Positions 25,294-33,689 are shown, numbered from the stretch's first letter. The stretch: DNA of 64,000 bases from Hyphomicrobiales bacterium (GCA_900468805.1 UEIF01000038.1:1-64000), one strand, 5' to 3'. The notes: a model not told the origin generated them from the letters alone. Numbers and translations: made by a program.

Positions 25294-26397
25294 ATGGAAA
25301 AAGTCGGTATCGGCATCATTGGATGCGGCAATATTTCGGGCGCCTATCTGAAGGCAATGACAGAGGCATTCCCGATCCTCGACATCCGCGGACTGGCCGA
25401 CCTCAATCCCGAACTTGCAGAGGCAAAAGCCAATGAATTCAACCTTCAGGCCAAGTCTGTTGAAAAGCTTCTGGCTGATCCGAAGGTCGAGATCATCGTC
25501 AACCTGACCATTCCGAAAGCCCACGTCGCCGTCGGCCTGCAGGCACTGGAAGCCGGCAAGCACACCTATTCGGAAAAGCCTCTCGGGATTAATTTCGTGG
25601 AAGGGAAAAAATTGGCGGATGCCGCCAAGGCCAAGGGTTTGCGCATCGGCGCAGCACCCGACACCTTCCTCGGCGGCGGTCATCAGACGGCCCGCGCCCT
25701 GATCGACGAGGGCGTCATCGGCATTCCGGTCGGCGGCACCGCGACCTTCATGTGCCCCGGCCACGAGCGCTGGCATCCCAATCCGGCCTTCTATTACGAA
25801 GTCGGCGGCGGCCCGATGCTCGACATGGGTCCCTACTACATCACCGACCTCGTCAACCTGCTGGGACCGGTCGCCAAGGTTGCCGGCTTTGCGGTCACGC
25901 CGCGCAATGAGCGCATCATCACCAGCGAGCCGCGCAACGGCGAGCGCATCCCCGTTCATATCCCGACCCATGTGGCCGGTGTCATGGCTTTCGCCAATGG
26001 CGCTGTCGTGCAGATCGGCATGAGCTTCGATGTCGCCGGCCACAAGCATGTCCCGCTCGAAGTCTACGGCACCGAAGGCACGCTGATCGTACCGGATCCG
26101 AACCGTTTTGCAGGCCCGGTCGAATATCTGAAGAAAGGCGGTCAGTTCGAAGACCAGCCCGTGACCCTGCCTTATGCCGACGGCAATTATCGCTCGCTCG
26201 GCGTCGCCGATCTTGCCCATGCCATCCGGTCGAACCGGCCGCACCGCGCAAACGGCGATCTGGCACTGCACGTGCTTGAGGTTATGGAAGCCTTCGAGAA
26301 GGCGTCCGATGCCGGCAAGACGGTGACGCTCACCACAACAACGGAGCGCCCTGCTCCACTTTCCCAATCTCTCGTCGACGGACTGCTCGGCAAGTAA
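25294..26397 (+). CDS. Gfo/Idh/MocA-family oxidoreductase (ThuB-like)
   Basis: A 367-residue NAD(P)-dependent sugar dehydrogenase. The Rossmann motif GIGIIGCGNISGAYL starts at residue 5, the catalytic-region motif HTYSEKPLGINFVEG includes the conserved Glu-Lys-Pro near residue 96, and GGGPMLDMGPYYITDLVNLLGP is the substrate-domain signature. GGAGG lies five bases before the ATG at 25294. The gene is followed 16 bases later by thuA-like, the same enzyme pair found in trehalose and sucrose catabolism in Sinorhizobium, where the dehydrogenase makes a 3-keto sugar. Whether the substrate here is trehalose is unknown. Confidence 0.9.
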   Translation: MEKVGIGIIGCGNISGAYLKAMTEAFPILDIRGLADLNPELAEAKANEFNLQAKSVEKLLADPKVEIIVNLTIPKAHVAVGLQALEAGKHTYSEKPLGINFVEGKKLADAAKAKGLRIGAAPDTFLGGGHQTARALIDEGVIGIPVGGTATFMCPGHERWHPNPAFYYEVGGGPMLDMGPYYITDLVNLLGPVAKVAGFAVTPRNERIITSEPRNGERIPVHIPTHVAGVMAFANGAVVQIGMSFDVAGHKHVPLEVYGTEGTLIVPDPNRFAGPVEYLKKGGQFEDQPVTLPYADGNYRSLGVADLAHAIRSNRPHRANGDLALHVLEVMEAFEKASDAGKTVTLTTTTERPAPLSQSLVDGLLGK

Positions 26398-26413
26398 CAT
26401 TCAGGAGGAATAC

Positions 26414-27055
26414 ATGCGTGAAGCACTCATCGTCTGGGGCGGCTGGGCAGGCCATGAACCGGAACAATGCGCCGCAATCATCAAGGACATGCTCGAGGAA
26501 GACGGTTTCAAGGTCTATGTGGAGCACAGCACGGAGGCCTTCGCCGACCCGTCGATCCATGATCTGAGCCTGATCGTTCCCGTTATCACCATGTCGAAAA
26601 TCGAGAAGGAAGAGGTGAAGAACCTCGCTGCCGCGATCGAAAGCGGCGTCGGTATTGCCGGCTATCACGGCGGCGCCGGCGACAGCTTCCGTGAATCGAC
26701 CGATTACCAGTTCATCATCGGCGGCCAGTGGGTTGCCCATCCCGGCAACATCATCAACTACACGGTCAACGTCACCCGACCAGACGACCCGCTGATGGAG
26801 GGGATCACCGATTTCCCTTATAATTCCGAGCAATATTACATGCATGTCGACCCCTCGAACGAGGTGCTGGCAACGACGACCTTCACCGGCGAGCATGCCT
26901 ACTGGATCGACGGCGTGACCATGCCTGTTGTCTGGAAGCGCAAATACGGCAAGGGCCGTGTCTTCTATTCCTCGCTCGGCCATGTCGCCAAGGAATTCGA
27001 CGTGCCCCAGATGAAGACTATCTTCCGCCGCGGCGCCAATTGGGCGGCGCGCTGA
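26414..27055 (+). CDS. ThuA-domain protein
   Basis: A 213-residue protein of the ThuA family, with a class-I glutamine amidotransferase-like fold. It reads MREALIVWGGWAGHEPEQCA at the start, then GVGIAGYHGGAGDSFRESTDYQFIIGGQWVAHPGN and a C-terminal VWKRKYGKGRVFYSSLGHVAKEFD, all typical of the family. ThuA of Sinorhizobium takes part in trehalose use together with ThuB; the reaction is not well defined. It follows the Gfo/Idh gene after 16 bases with an AGGAGG site, so the two form an operon, most likely begun by the ROK gene. A GC-rich hairpin closes the unit. Confidence 0.92.
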   Translation: MREALIVWGGWAGHEPEQCAAIIKDMLEEDGFKVYVEHSTEAFADPSIHDLSLIVPVITMSKIEKEEVKNLAAAIESGVGIAGYHGGAGDSFRESTDYQFIIGGQWVAHPGNIINYTVNVTRPDDPLMEGITDFPYNSEQYYMHVDPSNEVLATTTFTGEHAYWIDGVTMPVVWKRKYGKGRVFYSSLGHVAKEFDVPQMKTIFRRGANWAAR

Positions 27056-27068
27056 TCGGCTGACATCA

Positions 27069-27093
27069 GGCTGCCGGCCTTTGGCCGGCAGCC
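27069..27093 (+). terminator. GC-rich hairpin after the thuA-like gene
   Basis: GGCTGCCGGCC at 27069-27079 pairs perfectly with GGCCGGCAGCC at 27083-27093. There is no T run after it, so termination is uncertain, though its place 14 bases after the stop codon fits. Confidence 0.5.
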
Positions 27094-27186
27094 CACATGA
27101 AAAGCGTATATCTGGACGCCGACATAGGTGCCAAAAGCGCCGATATGCGTTACTGCTGCACGAAGATCAAACCGAACAGCAGGACA

Positions 27187-27339
27187 ATGAGCGACAACGT
27201 TATCAAGTTTCGCAAGCCGAAGCCTCCGCCGAAAGCCCCCAATCCGATGCTCCGCAAGCTCCTGGTCATCGCCGCGGTGATCCTCGTGTTTGCCGCCGCC
27301 TGGGTCTATTTCCAGGTCACGGGCGCGCCGGCGTCGTAA
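27187..27339 (+). CDS. Small single-span membrane protein, 50 residues
   Basis: Starts MSDNVIKFRKPKPPPKAPNP, a basic proline-rich cytoplasmic tail, followed by one membrane helix (about LRKLLVIAAVILVFAAAWVYF, residues 22-42) and a short periplasmic end. The same layout (MSDNVIKFRKP, prolines, one helix) recurs in rhizobial genomes as a conserved hypothetical protein. The ATG at 27187 fits that N-terminus; a longer frame from 27097 adds residues unlike a membrane protein. It is 18 bases upstream of the next small gene. Function unknown. Confidence 0.7.
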   Translation: MSDNVIKFRKPKPPPKAPNPMLRKLLVIAAVILVFAAAWVYFQVTGAPAS

Positions 27340-27357
27340 CCTGCGAAGGGACAGTCT

Positions 27358-27687
27358 ATGAGCGTTCGCCCGCCGCAATCCTTCAGGCAGTCCTTTTCGG
27401 CCGAAGGCGGGGTGAACGTGCTCGAATACGAGCTCATGTCGGAGCGCGCCAGTTCGCTCGGGCGCAACGGACTGAAAGTCGAATCGGCGCTCGCAGCCCT
27501 GAAGGCCTGGAATCCCGATCGCCACAGCGCCGAACAGCACGAAACGCTGGTCAACGAGGCATCCGACGCCGTCTGGGCGCTGTTCGTTCAGCGTGAGATC
27601 TGCGGCCTGCGCAACAACAAGGATATTATTCAGCGCTATGGCATTCCTGGCGAAGTGCTGGCACGGGTCGGCGTCATCAGGAGATAG
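27358..27687 (+). CDS. Conserved hypothetical protein, 109 residues
   Basis: A soluble, mostly helical protein starting MSVRPPQSFRQSFSAEGGVN. The middle reads EYELMSERASSLGRNGLKVESALAALKAW and the end DIIQRYGIPGEVLARVGVIRR; the pattern is reminiscent of a small conserved alpha-proteobacterial family (possibly DUF6665), a guess from memory. AAGGGA lies nine bases before the ATG. It shares direction with the small membrane protein just upstream, and its last 11 bases overlap the end of the convergent LysR gene. Function unknown. Confidence 0.7.
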   Translation: MSVRPPQSFRQSFSAEGGVNVLEYELMSERASSLGRNGLKVESALAALKAWNPDRHSAEQHETLVNEASDAVWALFVQREICGLRNNKDIIQRYGIPGEVLARVGVIRR

Positions 27688-28591
27688 CGGCAGTGTGGCT
27701 CCGCGTCGCTGGCGCAGGATGCGAGACGACGAATGCGCACGCCTCTTTTTCCAGCCATTTGCAGAAAAGCGAGGATTTTCGGTTTCGCCTCGCCCGGCGC
27801 AGCGCCACATATTCGTGGCCGCTTTCCAGAAAGCCGTGCGGAGCGGCCAGCCGGCCGAGGCGAACGTCGTCGGTCACATACGGCCAGGGCACGACGCAGA
27901 CACCAAGCCCGGCATTGGCAGCCTCCAGCATGAAATAGAAATGCTCGTATTCGACGCGACTGCCCGCCTCGACAACAATGCCCGAGCGTGCAAGCCAGTC
28001 GCCCCAGGCCCGCAACCGGCTGCGGGTATGAAGTCTTGCTGCGCCGGTAAAGCGCTCGCCCACGCTTTCCACCAGGGAAGGGGCAAGCACAGGACCGGTC
28101 TGCTCGGGAAAAAGAGGAATGACGTCCGCCCCGGCAGGCCAGGGGGCGGTTCCGACGCGGATGGCGACATCGAAACTGTCGCGGGCAAAATCCACCGGGC
28201 GCGACGAGGCGGTTAGGCGCACGTCGATATCAGGATATTCCGCCTGAAACCGGTAAAGCCGAGGGATCAGCCAGCGCATGGTGAAGGTTCCCGGGCAGGA
28301 AACGTCCAGGGCTCCGTCCTCGGTATCGGCAACGGCGCGCACGGAGCTGTCGATCTGGTCGAAGGCGGCATTCAGGCCCGACAGCAGTGTCGTACCTGCC
28401 TCGGTCAGCCGCAGCTTGTTCTTCGGCCCCTCGAATAGGGGAACACCGAGAACATCTTCGAGATGCTGGACCTGCCGGCTGATCGCGCTGTGGGTGACAT
28501 TCAGCTCGTCAGCGGCAAGCGTCATGCGCCCGAGACGGCCGGCAGCCTCGAAAGCGCGGAGAGCATTGAGCGGTGGAATGCGGCGAGCCAT
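27677..28591 (-). CDS. LysR-family regulator, GcvA-like
   Basis: A 304-residue regulator. The N-terminal helix-turn-helix (LNALRAFEAAGRLGRMTLAADELNVTHSAISRQVQHLEDVLGVPLFEG, about residues 8-56) has the wording of the GcvA subgroup. The rest is a two-lobe effector domain (SCPGTFTMRWLIPRLYRFQAEYPDIDVRLTASSRPVDF). I start at the ATG at 28591, giving MARRIPPLNALRAFE; a longer frame adds an unrelated tail. It is divergent from a methyltransferase gene and likely controls it. A perfect 7-bp palindrome lies 11 bases upstream of its start. Confidence 0.9.
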   Translation of the reverse strand: MARRIPPLNALRAFEAAGRLGRMTLAADELNVTHSAISRQVQHLEDVLGVPLFEGPKNKLRLTEAGTTLLSGLNAAFDQIDSSVRAVADTEDGALDVSCPGTFTMRWLIPRLYRFQAEYPDIDVRLTASSRPVDFARDSFDVAIRVGTAPWPAGADVIPLFPEQTGPVLAPSLVESVGERFTGAARLHTRSRLRAWGDWLARSGIVVEAGSRVEYEHFYFMLEAANAGLGVCVVPWPYVTDDVRLGRLAAPHGFLESGHEYVALRRARRNRKSSLFCKWLEKEACAFVVSHPAPATRSHTAAIS

Positions 28592-28601
28592 GTGAGTTTT
28601 C

Positions 28602-28618
28602 CGAACAATATTTGTTCG
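28602..28618. promoter_or_regulatory. Perfect palindrome upstream of the lysR gene
   Basis: CGAACAA at 28602-28608 and TTGTTCG at 28612-28618 are separated by TAT. It sits between the LysR start and the divergent methyltransferase promoter, a suitable operator for autoregulation. Confidence 0.5.
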
Positions 28619-28766
28619 ATCATATCGGTTTTCGTCCTGCGTTACATGGTGTTTGTTGCGGCTCGTGACATGACTGAATGCCATTTCAGGAACAACAGAT
28701 GCTGGAACGCAACGCGTTTCGGCAAGGGCGAAGCTTTACCGTTTAAAATAATTACGGAGACCGATC

Positions 28767-29543
28767 GTGAATAACAGACATGATGACGGAAGCGCAGGCG
28801 ACGCAAATTACGGCGTAATCGGCACAAATTACAGCAAGTACCGCCAGCCGGATCCGCACATCGCAGAATTCATTCGTGCCGCGCTCGGCAATGCCGAAAC
28901 GGTGCTGAATGTCGGCGCCGGTGCCGGCTCCTACGAGCCGGTCGACCGGAAGGTCACGCCGGTCGAACCTTCGGCTTCCATGCGCGCGCAGCGCCCGGCA
29001 CATTTGCCCGAGGCAATCGATGCAACGGCCGAAAAGCTTCCCTTCGCCGATCACTCCTTCGATGCGAGCATGGCGACATTCACTGTGCATCAATGGTCCG
29101 ACCTCAAGGCCGGCCTATTAGAGATGCGGCGCGTTTCACGCGGCCCCGTCCTGATCCTCAGCTGCGATCCAAATGAACTCGAGCGCTCATGGCTATTCGA
29201 TTATGCGCCGGAGATGATCGCCGTCGAGGCCAGCCGCTATCCGCCCTTACAGACCATTACCGATGTTCTCGGTGGCAAGATCGACATATCGCCGGTGCCG
29301 ATCCCGCTTACCTGCACCGATGGTTTCGGCGAGGCCTATTACGGCCGGCCGGAGCGCATGCTCGATCCCGGCGCACGGCTTGCCAATTCCGCCTGGAGCT
29401 TTGTCGATCCGGTGATCGGCGAGCGTTTCACCGCCGAACTCGGCCGCGACCTCAAGGACGGCACATGGGAGGCGCGCTATGGCGAGCTTCGCACGCAGCC
29501 TTTCTTCGAGGGATCGTTGCGTCTGATCGTTGCCCGGCCCTAA
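28767..29543 (+). CDS. SAM-dependent methyltransferase, class I
   Basis: A 258-residue enzyme of the UbiE/Methyltransf_11 type. The SAM-binding motif I reads AETVLNVGAGAGSYEP near residue 45, motif II-like PVEPSASMRAQRP follows, and PFADHSFDASMATFTVHQWSDLKAGLLEMRRV matches the post-I and II regions, including a histidine found in many small-molecule methyltransferases. The start is a GTG at 28767 with GGAGA in front. It is divergent from the LysR gene and overlaps the end of the convergent monooxygenase gene by four bases. Substrate unknown; a thiol or small acid would suit the sulfur genes next door, but this is only proximity. Confidence 0.85.
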   Translation: MNNRHDDGSAGDANYGVIGTNYSKYRQPDPHIAEFIRAALGNAETVLNVGAGAGSYEPVDRKVTPVEPSASMRAQRPAHLPEAIDATAEKLPFADHSFDASMATFTVHQWSDLKAGLLEMRRVSRGPVLILSCDPNELERSWLFDYAPEMIAVEASRYPPLQTITDVLGGKIDISPVPIPLTCTDGFGEAYYGRPERMLDPGARLANSAWSFVDPVIGERFTAELGRDLKDGTWEARYGELRTQPFFEGSLRLIVARP

Positions 29544-30877
29544 CGGCCCGAGCTGAAGAAGCGGTTTTCCGGACGCGGCAGGCCGAGGTGCTCGCGCAGC
29601 GTGGTGCCCTCGTATTCTGTCCGGAACAGGCCGCGGCGCTGCAACTCGGGAACCAGGCGTGTTGCGACGTCGTCGAGCCCCTGCGGCAGGTAGGGGAAGA
29701 CGATGTTGAAGCCATCCGAACCCTCTTCGTCCAGCCAGCGCTCCATCTCGTCGGCAATGCTTGCCGGCGTGCCGACGAAGGCAAGGCCGGAATAACCGCC
29801 ATAACGTTGGGCAAGCTGACGCACGGTGAGGTTTTCCTCCTGCGCCAGCCTGATAACCTGCGCGCGCCCGGTCTTGCTGGCATTGGTATCTGGAATATCA
29901 TTGGGCAGCGGCGCGTCCGGATCAAAGCCTGAGGCGTCATGGCCGAGCGCGATCGATAGCGAGGCGATGGCACTGTCATAGTGAACGAGGCTGTCGAGAG
30001 CCAAACGCTTGGCGCGCGCCTCTTCGAGGCTGTCGCCGATGACGACGAAAGCAGCAGGCAGCAGTTTCAGGTGGTCGCGGTTGCGGCCGATGGCTTCCAT
30101 CCGGCCCTTGATATCGGCATAGAGCGCCTTGCCGCCCGAGAGATCGCGCGGCGAACAGAAGACCACTTCCGCGGTTTCCGCAGCAAGCTGGCGACCTGGA
30201 TCCGATTGACCGGCCTGCACGATGACGGGCCAGCCCTGCACTGGCCGGGCGATGTTCAACGGCCCGCGCACGCTTAGTTCCTCGCCCTTGTGATCGAGCA
30301 CATGCATCTTCTCGGGATCGAAGTAGATGCCGCTCTCACGATCGCGGATGAAGGCATCGTCGGCGAAACTGTCCCAGAGACCGGTGACGACATCGTAAAA
30401 TTCTCGCGCTCGCTTATAGCGCTCGCCATGTTCCACATGCTCATCGAGACCGAAGTTAAGTGCGGCATCTGGATTGGATGTCGTGACGATATTCCAGGCA
30501 GCACGGCCATTGCTGAGATGATCGAGCGAAGCGAAACGGCGAGCGACATGATAAGGCTCGTCGAAGGTGGTGGATGCCGTTGCCGCCAGCCCGATCCTTT
30601 CAGTGACGGCCGCGAGCGCCGAAAGCAGCGTGAAGGGCTCGAAGGAGGTCACTGTGTGGCTGCGCTTCAGCGCCTCGACCGGCATGTTGAGAACAGCCAG
30701 ATGATCCGCCATGAAGAAGGCGTCGAACTTCGCGGCCTCGAGCTTCTGCGCGAAGGACTTGATATGGGCAAAATTGAAGTTCGCATCCGGATAGGAGCCG
30801 GGATAGCGCCATGCGCCGGTATGCAGGCTGACGGGACGCATGAAGGCGCCGAGGCGCAATTGCCGTGAACGGGTCAT
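29540..30877 (-). CDS. LLM-class FMN-dependent monooxygenase, NtaA/SnaA/DszA family
   Basis: A 445-residue flavin-dependent oxygenase. Family stretches: GAWRYPGSYPDANFNFAHIKSFAQKLEAAKFDAFFMADHL, then SFEPFTLLSALAAVTERIGLAATASTTFDEPYHVARRFASLDHLSNGRAAWNIVTT, and RPVQGWPVIVQAGQSDPGRQLAAETAEVVF. Members oxidise nitrilotriacetate, dibenzothiophene sulfone, dimethyl sulfide and related compounds with reduced flavin from a separate reductase. GAGG precedes the ATG at 30877. The gene is divergent from an SfnB-like flavoprotein across a promoter with AT-rich boxes. Organosulfur specificity is inferred from that context; no flavin reductase is seen in the window. Confidence 0.88.
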   Translation of the reverse strand: MTRSRQLRLGAFMRPVSLHTGAWRYPGSYPDANFNFAHIKSFAQKLEAAKFDAFFMADHLAVLNMPVEALKRSHTVTSFEPFTLLSALAAVTERIGLAATASTTFDEPYHVARRFASLDHLSNGRAAWNIVTTSNPDAALNFGLDEHVEHGERYKRAREFYDVVTGLWDSFADDAFIRDRESGIYFDPEKMHVLDHKGEELSVRGPLNIARPVQGWPVIVQAGQSDPGRQLAAETAEVVFCSPRDLSGGKALYADIKGRMEAIGRNRDHLKLLPAAFVVIGDSLEEARAKRLALDSLVHYDSAIASLSIALGHDASGFDPDAPLPNDIPDTNASKTGRAQVIRLAQEENLTVRQLAQRYGGYSGLAFVGTPASIADEMERWLDEEGSDGFNIVFPYLPQGLDDVATRLVPELQRRGLFRTEYEGTTLREHLGLPRPENRFFSSGR

Positions 30878-31098
30878 GTTTTCCTCATGGATCGGGCGAA
30901 GCGGTCGCCTGCCCTCTGCTGAACGCTGATGCCGGAACGACGCATCTGTCCGTTGGTTAGGTAGGGGTTGGCCGGTGGCAATTCGAGATCGGTGACGGCA
31001 ATTTCCGGCGACAATTTCACCAGCAATCCGGTCACTTCCAGGTGAGATCGATAAAGACTGACGTTAGTAGCCAGGGCACGCCCCAGATAAGCAAGCAC
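30874..31098 (-). CDS. Possible leader ORF overlapping the monooxygenase start
   Basis: A 74-codon frame from a GTG at 31098 ends with ATGA shared with the monooxygenase ATG, an arrangement often seen in coupled genes. It begins ten bases after the AT-rich boxes and covers what would otherwise be a 220-base untranslated leader. The predicted product (MLAYLGRALATNVSLYRS at the start, RAGDRFARSMRKT at the end) is not recognised and no ribosome site precedes the GTG. The DNA contains four CAATT-like repeats between 30978 and 31027. Real coding is unproven. Confidence 0.25.
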   Translation of the reverse strand: MLAYLGRALATNVSLYRSHLEVTGLLVKLSPEIAVTDLELPPANPYLTNGQMRRSGISVQQRAGDRFARSMRKT

Positions 31099-31108
31099 TT
31101 TTTATTTT

Positions 31109-31132
31109 CTATCGCATCTATAGAATTTATAA
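31109..31132 (+). promoter_or_regulatory. Two overlapping AT-rich boxes in the divergent sulfur promoter
   Basis: CTATCGCATCTATAG (31109-31123) and CTATAGAATTTATAA (31118-31132). The first is a full CTAT/ATAG dyad, the second nearly one. They lie between the SfnB-like gene (start 31190) and the leftward monooxygenase gene. Confidence 0.5.
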
Positions 31133-31189
31133 TCTTATCTCCTGCCTCGATTTCTTTCACCGATAGCGCTGTGAGAACTGGAGAAATCG

Positions 31190-32407
31190 ATGACCACCGT
31201 GCAGAGGCAACAAGACCAGGTCCGGCCCATAGCCGCCCGCATTGAAAGCGACGACGAGGCGTTGGAAACTGCCAGAAAACTCGCCGCTCGATTTGCCGCC
31301 ACAGCCGCCGCGCGCGATGCCGAACGTCGGCTGCCTTTTGCCGAACTCGATGAACTGGCCCAATCCGGCCTGCTGGCAATCGCAGTTCCCGCACAGTATG
31401 GCGGGCTCGACGTATCGAACGCGGTGTTGGCCGAGGTGACCGCGATCCTGGCGGAAGCCGACAGCTCGATCGGCCAGATTCCGCAGAATCACTTCTACAT
31501 TCTGGAAGCGCTGCGCACTGACGGCAGCGAAGAGCAGAAGCGATATTTCTTCGGCCGGGTGCTTGCCGGTGATCGTTTCGGCAATGCGCTCTCGGAGCGC
31601 GGCACGAAGACCGTCGGTCACTACAACACCCGCATCACGCGCGATGGCCCGGGCTATCGCATCAGCGGCACCAAATATTACTCCACCGGTGTGCTGTTCG
31701 CCGACTGGGTCACCGTTTTCGCACTCGATGAAGAGGACCGATTGGTCATGGCTTTCGTGCCGAAGGGCACGGAGGGTGTGGAGATCGTCGATGACTGGGA
31801 TGGCTTCGGCCAGCGCACAACGGGCAGCGGAACGACGATCCTGAACAATATCTATGTTCACGCCGATTCCGTCGTACTCCATCACAAGGGCTTCGAGCGA
31901 CCGACGACGATAGGTTCCGTCGGCCAGATCATCCATGCCGGCATCGATCTCGGCATAGCCCGCGCCGCCTTCGCCGAGACGCTGGATTTTGTGCGCACCA
32001 AGTCCCGCCCCTGGATGGACAGCGGCGCGGAGCGTGCTGCCGACGATCCGCTGACGATCGCCAAGGTCGGGCAGATTGCCATCCGGCTGGAGGCTGCGGC
32101 GGCTCTGGTCGAACGCGCTGGCCGCAAGGTCGACGCGGCGCAAATCGAAACGACGGAGGCAACGGTCGTCGAGGCCACGCTCGCCGTTGCTGCGGCTAAG
32201 GTGTTGACCACCGAGATCGCCATCGAAGCCACCAATACGCTTTTCGAACTCGCCGGAACATCCTCGGTCAAGGCCGATCTCAACCTCGATCGGCACTGGC
32301 GTAATGCCCGCACCCATACGCTGCACGATCCCGTGCGTTGGAAATATCACGTCGTTGGCAATTACCACCTGAACGGCGTGATCCCGCCGAAAAACGGCGC
32401 GCTCTGA
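31190..32407 (+). CDS. SfnB/DszC-like flavin-dependent oxidoreductase (acyl-CoA dehydrogenase fold)
   Basis: A 405-residue protein of the acyl-CoA dehydrogenase superfamily, in the branch linked with sulfur acquisition. The helical N-domain ends near residue 120 with IGQIPQNHFYILEAL; the beta domain has GNALSERGTKTVGHY and SGTKYYSTGVLFADWVTVFA; the C-terminal domain includes HAGIDLGIARAAFAETLDFVRTKSRPW and ends with RHWRNARTHTLHDPVRWKYHVVGNYHLNG. That last wording is typical of DszC and SfnB relatives, which are FMN-dependent monooxygenases, not dehydrogenases. A GGAG site precedes the ATG. It is divergent from the DszA-like gene and is followed by a strong terminator, so it is a single-gene unit. 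Confidence 0.88.
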   Translation: MTTVQRQQDQVRPIAARIESDDEALETARKLAARFAATAAARDAERRLPFAELDELAQSGLLAIAVPAQYGGLDVSNAVLAEVTAILAEADSSIGQIPQNHFYILEALRTDGSEEQKRYFFGRVLAGDRFGNALSERGTKTVGHYNTRITRDGPGYRISGTKYYSTGVLFADWVTVFALDEEDRLVMAFVPKGTEGVEIVDDWDGFGQRTTGSGTTILNNIYVHADSVVLHHKGFERPTTIGSVGQIIHAGIDLGIARAAFAETLDFVRTKSRPWMDSGAERAADDPLTIAKVGQIAIRLEAAAALVERAGRKVDAAQIETTEATVVEATLAVAAAKVLTTEIAIEATNTLFELAGTSSVKADLNLDRHWRNARTHTLHDPVRWKYHVVGNYHLNGVIPPKNGAL

Positions 32408-32424
32408 TTTCTCTCCTCAACTGA

Positions 32425-32463
32425 AAACCCCATTTCCGATCATGGAAATGGGGTTTCTTTTTT
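32425..32463. terminator. Bidirectional intrinsic terminator
   Basis: A 13-bp perfect stem (AAACCCCATTTCC at 32425-32437 with GGAAATGGGGTTT at 32444-32456), then a T run rightward and, on the other strand, TTTTCAG. It serves two convergent SfnB-like genes. Confidence 0.9.
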
Positions 32464-32480
32464 CGGAAATGTATCTGATC

Positions 32481-33689
32481 TCAGCTGTAGAGGCTGACTT
32501 CAGGGATCTTGTCGTTCAGCACGAACTCGCCGACTTCCTTCGCCTTGTAGAAAACCGGATCGTGGAGCGTGTGGGTGCGTACATTGCGCCAGTAACGGTC
32601 GAAACGATATTTCTCCGCCGTCGAGCGTGCGCCGGTCAGTTCGAAGACGCGGGAGGTGATATCGAGCGAGACATGGGTCGCGTGCACCTTGGCGGCATAG
32701 GCTTCCGCCGCCGCCTCGCCGCGCTCGCGGGCCGTGACAGTATCGCCCTTTGCGAGCCCTGTCTGAACTGCGGCCGCTGCCGCATCTGCCAAGGCGGCAG
32801 AAGCTTTCAGCGCGGCAGTGAACTCACCGACCCGCTCCAGGATATAGGGATCGTCTGCAGCCCGCTCGACGCCCGAGGTCACCCAGGGACGCGTCGTTGT
32901 GCGTACATAGTCGATAGCTGCCTGGAGCGCGCCTTCGGCGCTGCCGAGATAGAAGTTGACGAAGACGAGCTGGATGAGCGGCGTGTTGAAGGTGGAAAGC
33001 ACGGGCGGGGCGACATCGGGAGCAGCCGGAAAGCCAACGAAATCCTCCTCGTAGACGGGAAAATCGTGGAACTCGACGCTGCCGCTGTCAGAGAGCCGCT
33101 GGCCAAAATTGTCCCAGTCGTCATTGGCCTGATAGCCGGGCCGATTGGTCGGCACGGCGAAGCCGACGATGTTGTCGTCGAGCGTGGCATTGGCGTTGAT
33201 ATAATCGGAGACATGGGCGGCGGTGGAAAACGACTTGCGCCCGTTCAGCACATAGCCGTTGCCGCGACGGGTGAGCACAAGGCCCGGATCGCGTGGATTG
33301 ACGGCCGCACCCCAATAGAGGTTTTTCGCAACGGTTTCAGAGCCAAGCGCATGGGCGCGAGCTTCCTCAAGCGCCCAGTAGACATATTGGCTGTTAACGT
33401 AGTGATAGCCGAGAAGCTGGCCGATCGAGCTTTCGCCGCGCGCGAGGATGCGCACCAGCCGCAAGCCATCCACCCAGTCAAGGCCACTGCCGCCGATCTT
33501 TTGATCATGCAGGGCATTCAGCAGACCGGCATTCTTCAGCTTGATGATTTCGCCAAGCGGTGGGCGGCCCTCACGGTCGAGTTCGGCGGCGCGGCTGGAA
33601 AGATCGGCCGAGATTTCCTCGGCGCGGGCAAAGAGGTCCGCTCGCGTCGTGCTGCGATTGGTCGCGAAGACGACATTGGATTGGCTCAT
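32481..33689 (-). CDS. Second SfnB/DszC-like flavin-dependent oxidoreductase
   Basis: A 402-residue paralogue with the same fold and order: GGSGLDWVDGLRLVRILARGESSIGQLLGYHYVNSQYV, then NGYVLNGRKSFSTAAHVSDYINANA and the C-terminal FDRYWRNVRTHTLHDPVFYKAKEVG. It is closer to a thiophene-type or SfnB-type monooxygenase than to a dehydrogenase by this ending. I start at the ATG at 33689, giving MSQSNVVFATNRSTTRADLF; GGAG lies upstream. It follows a CUT2 binding-protein gene on the same strand, with a stable hairpin in between, so it probably shares that promoter and depends on whatever the transporter brings in. It converges with the first SfnB-like gene. Confidence 0.87.
   Translation of the reverse strand: MSQSNVVFATNRSTTRADLFARAEEISADLSSRAAELDREGRPPLGEIIKLKNAGLLNALHDQKIGGSGLDWVDGLRLVRILARGESSIGQLLGYHYVNSQYVYWALEEARAHALGSETVAKNLYWGAAVNPRDPGLVLTRRGNGYVLNGRKSFSTAAHVSDYINANATLDDNIVGFAVPTNRPGYQANDDWDNFGQRLSDSGSVEFHDFPVYEEDFVGFPAAPDVAPPVLSTFNTPLIQLVFVNFYLGSAEGALQAAIDYVRTTTRPWVTSGVERAADDPYILERVGEFTAALKASAALADAAAAAVQTGLAKGDTVTARERGEAAAEAYAAKVHATHVSLDITSRVFELTGARSTAEKYRFDRYWRNVRTHTLHDPVFYKAKEVGEFVLNDKIPEVSLYS

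Noticed and set aside
30290..30868. 192-codon plus-strand frame opposite the monooxygenase
   Set aside because: Antisense to an enzyme with full family motifs.
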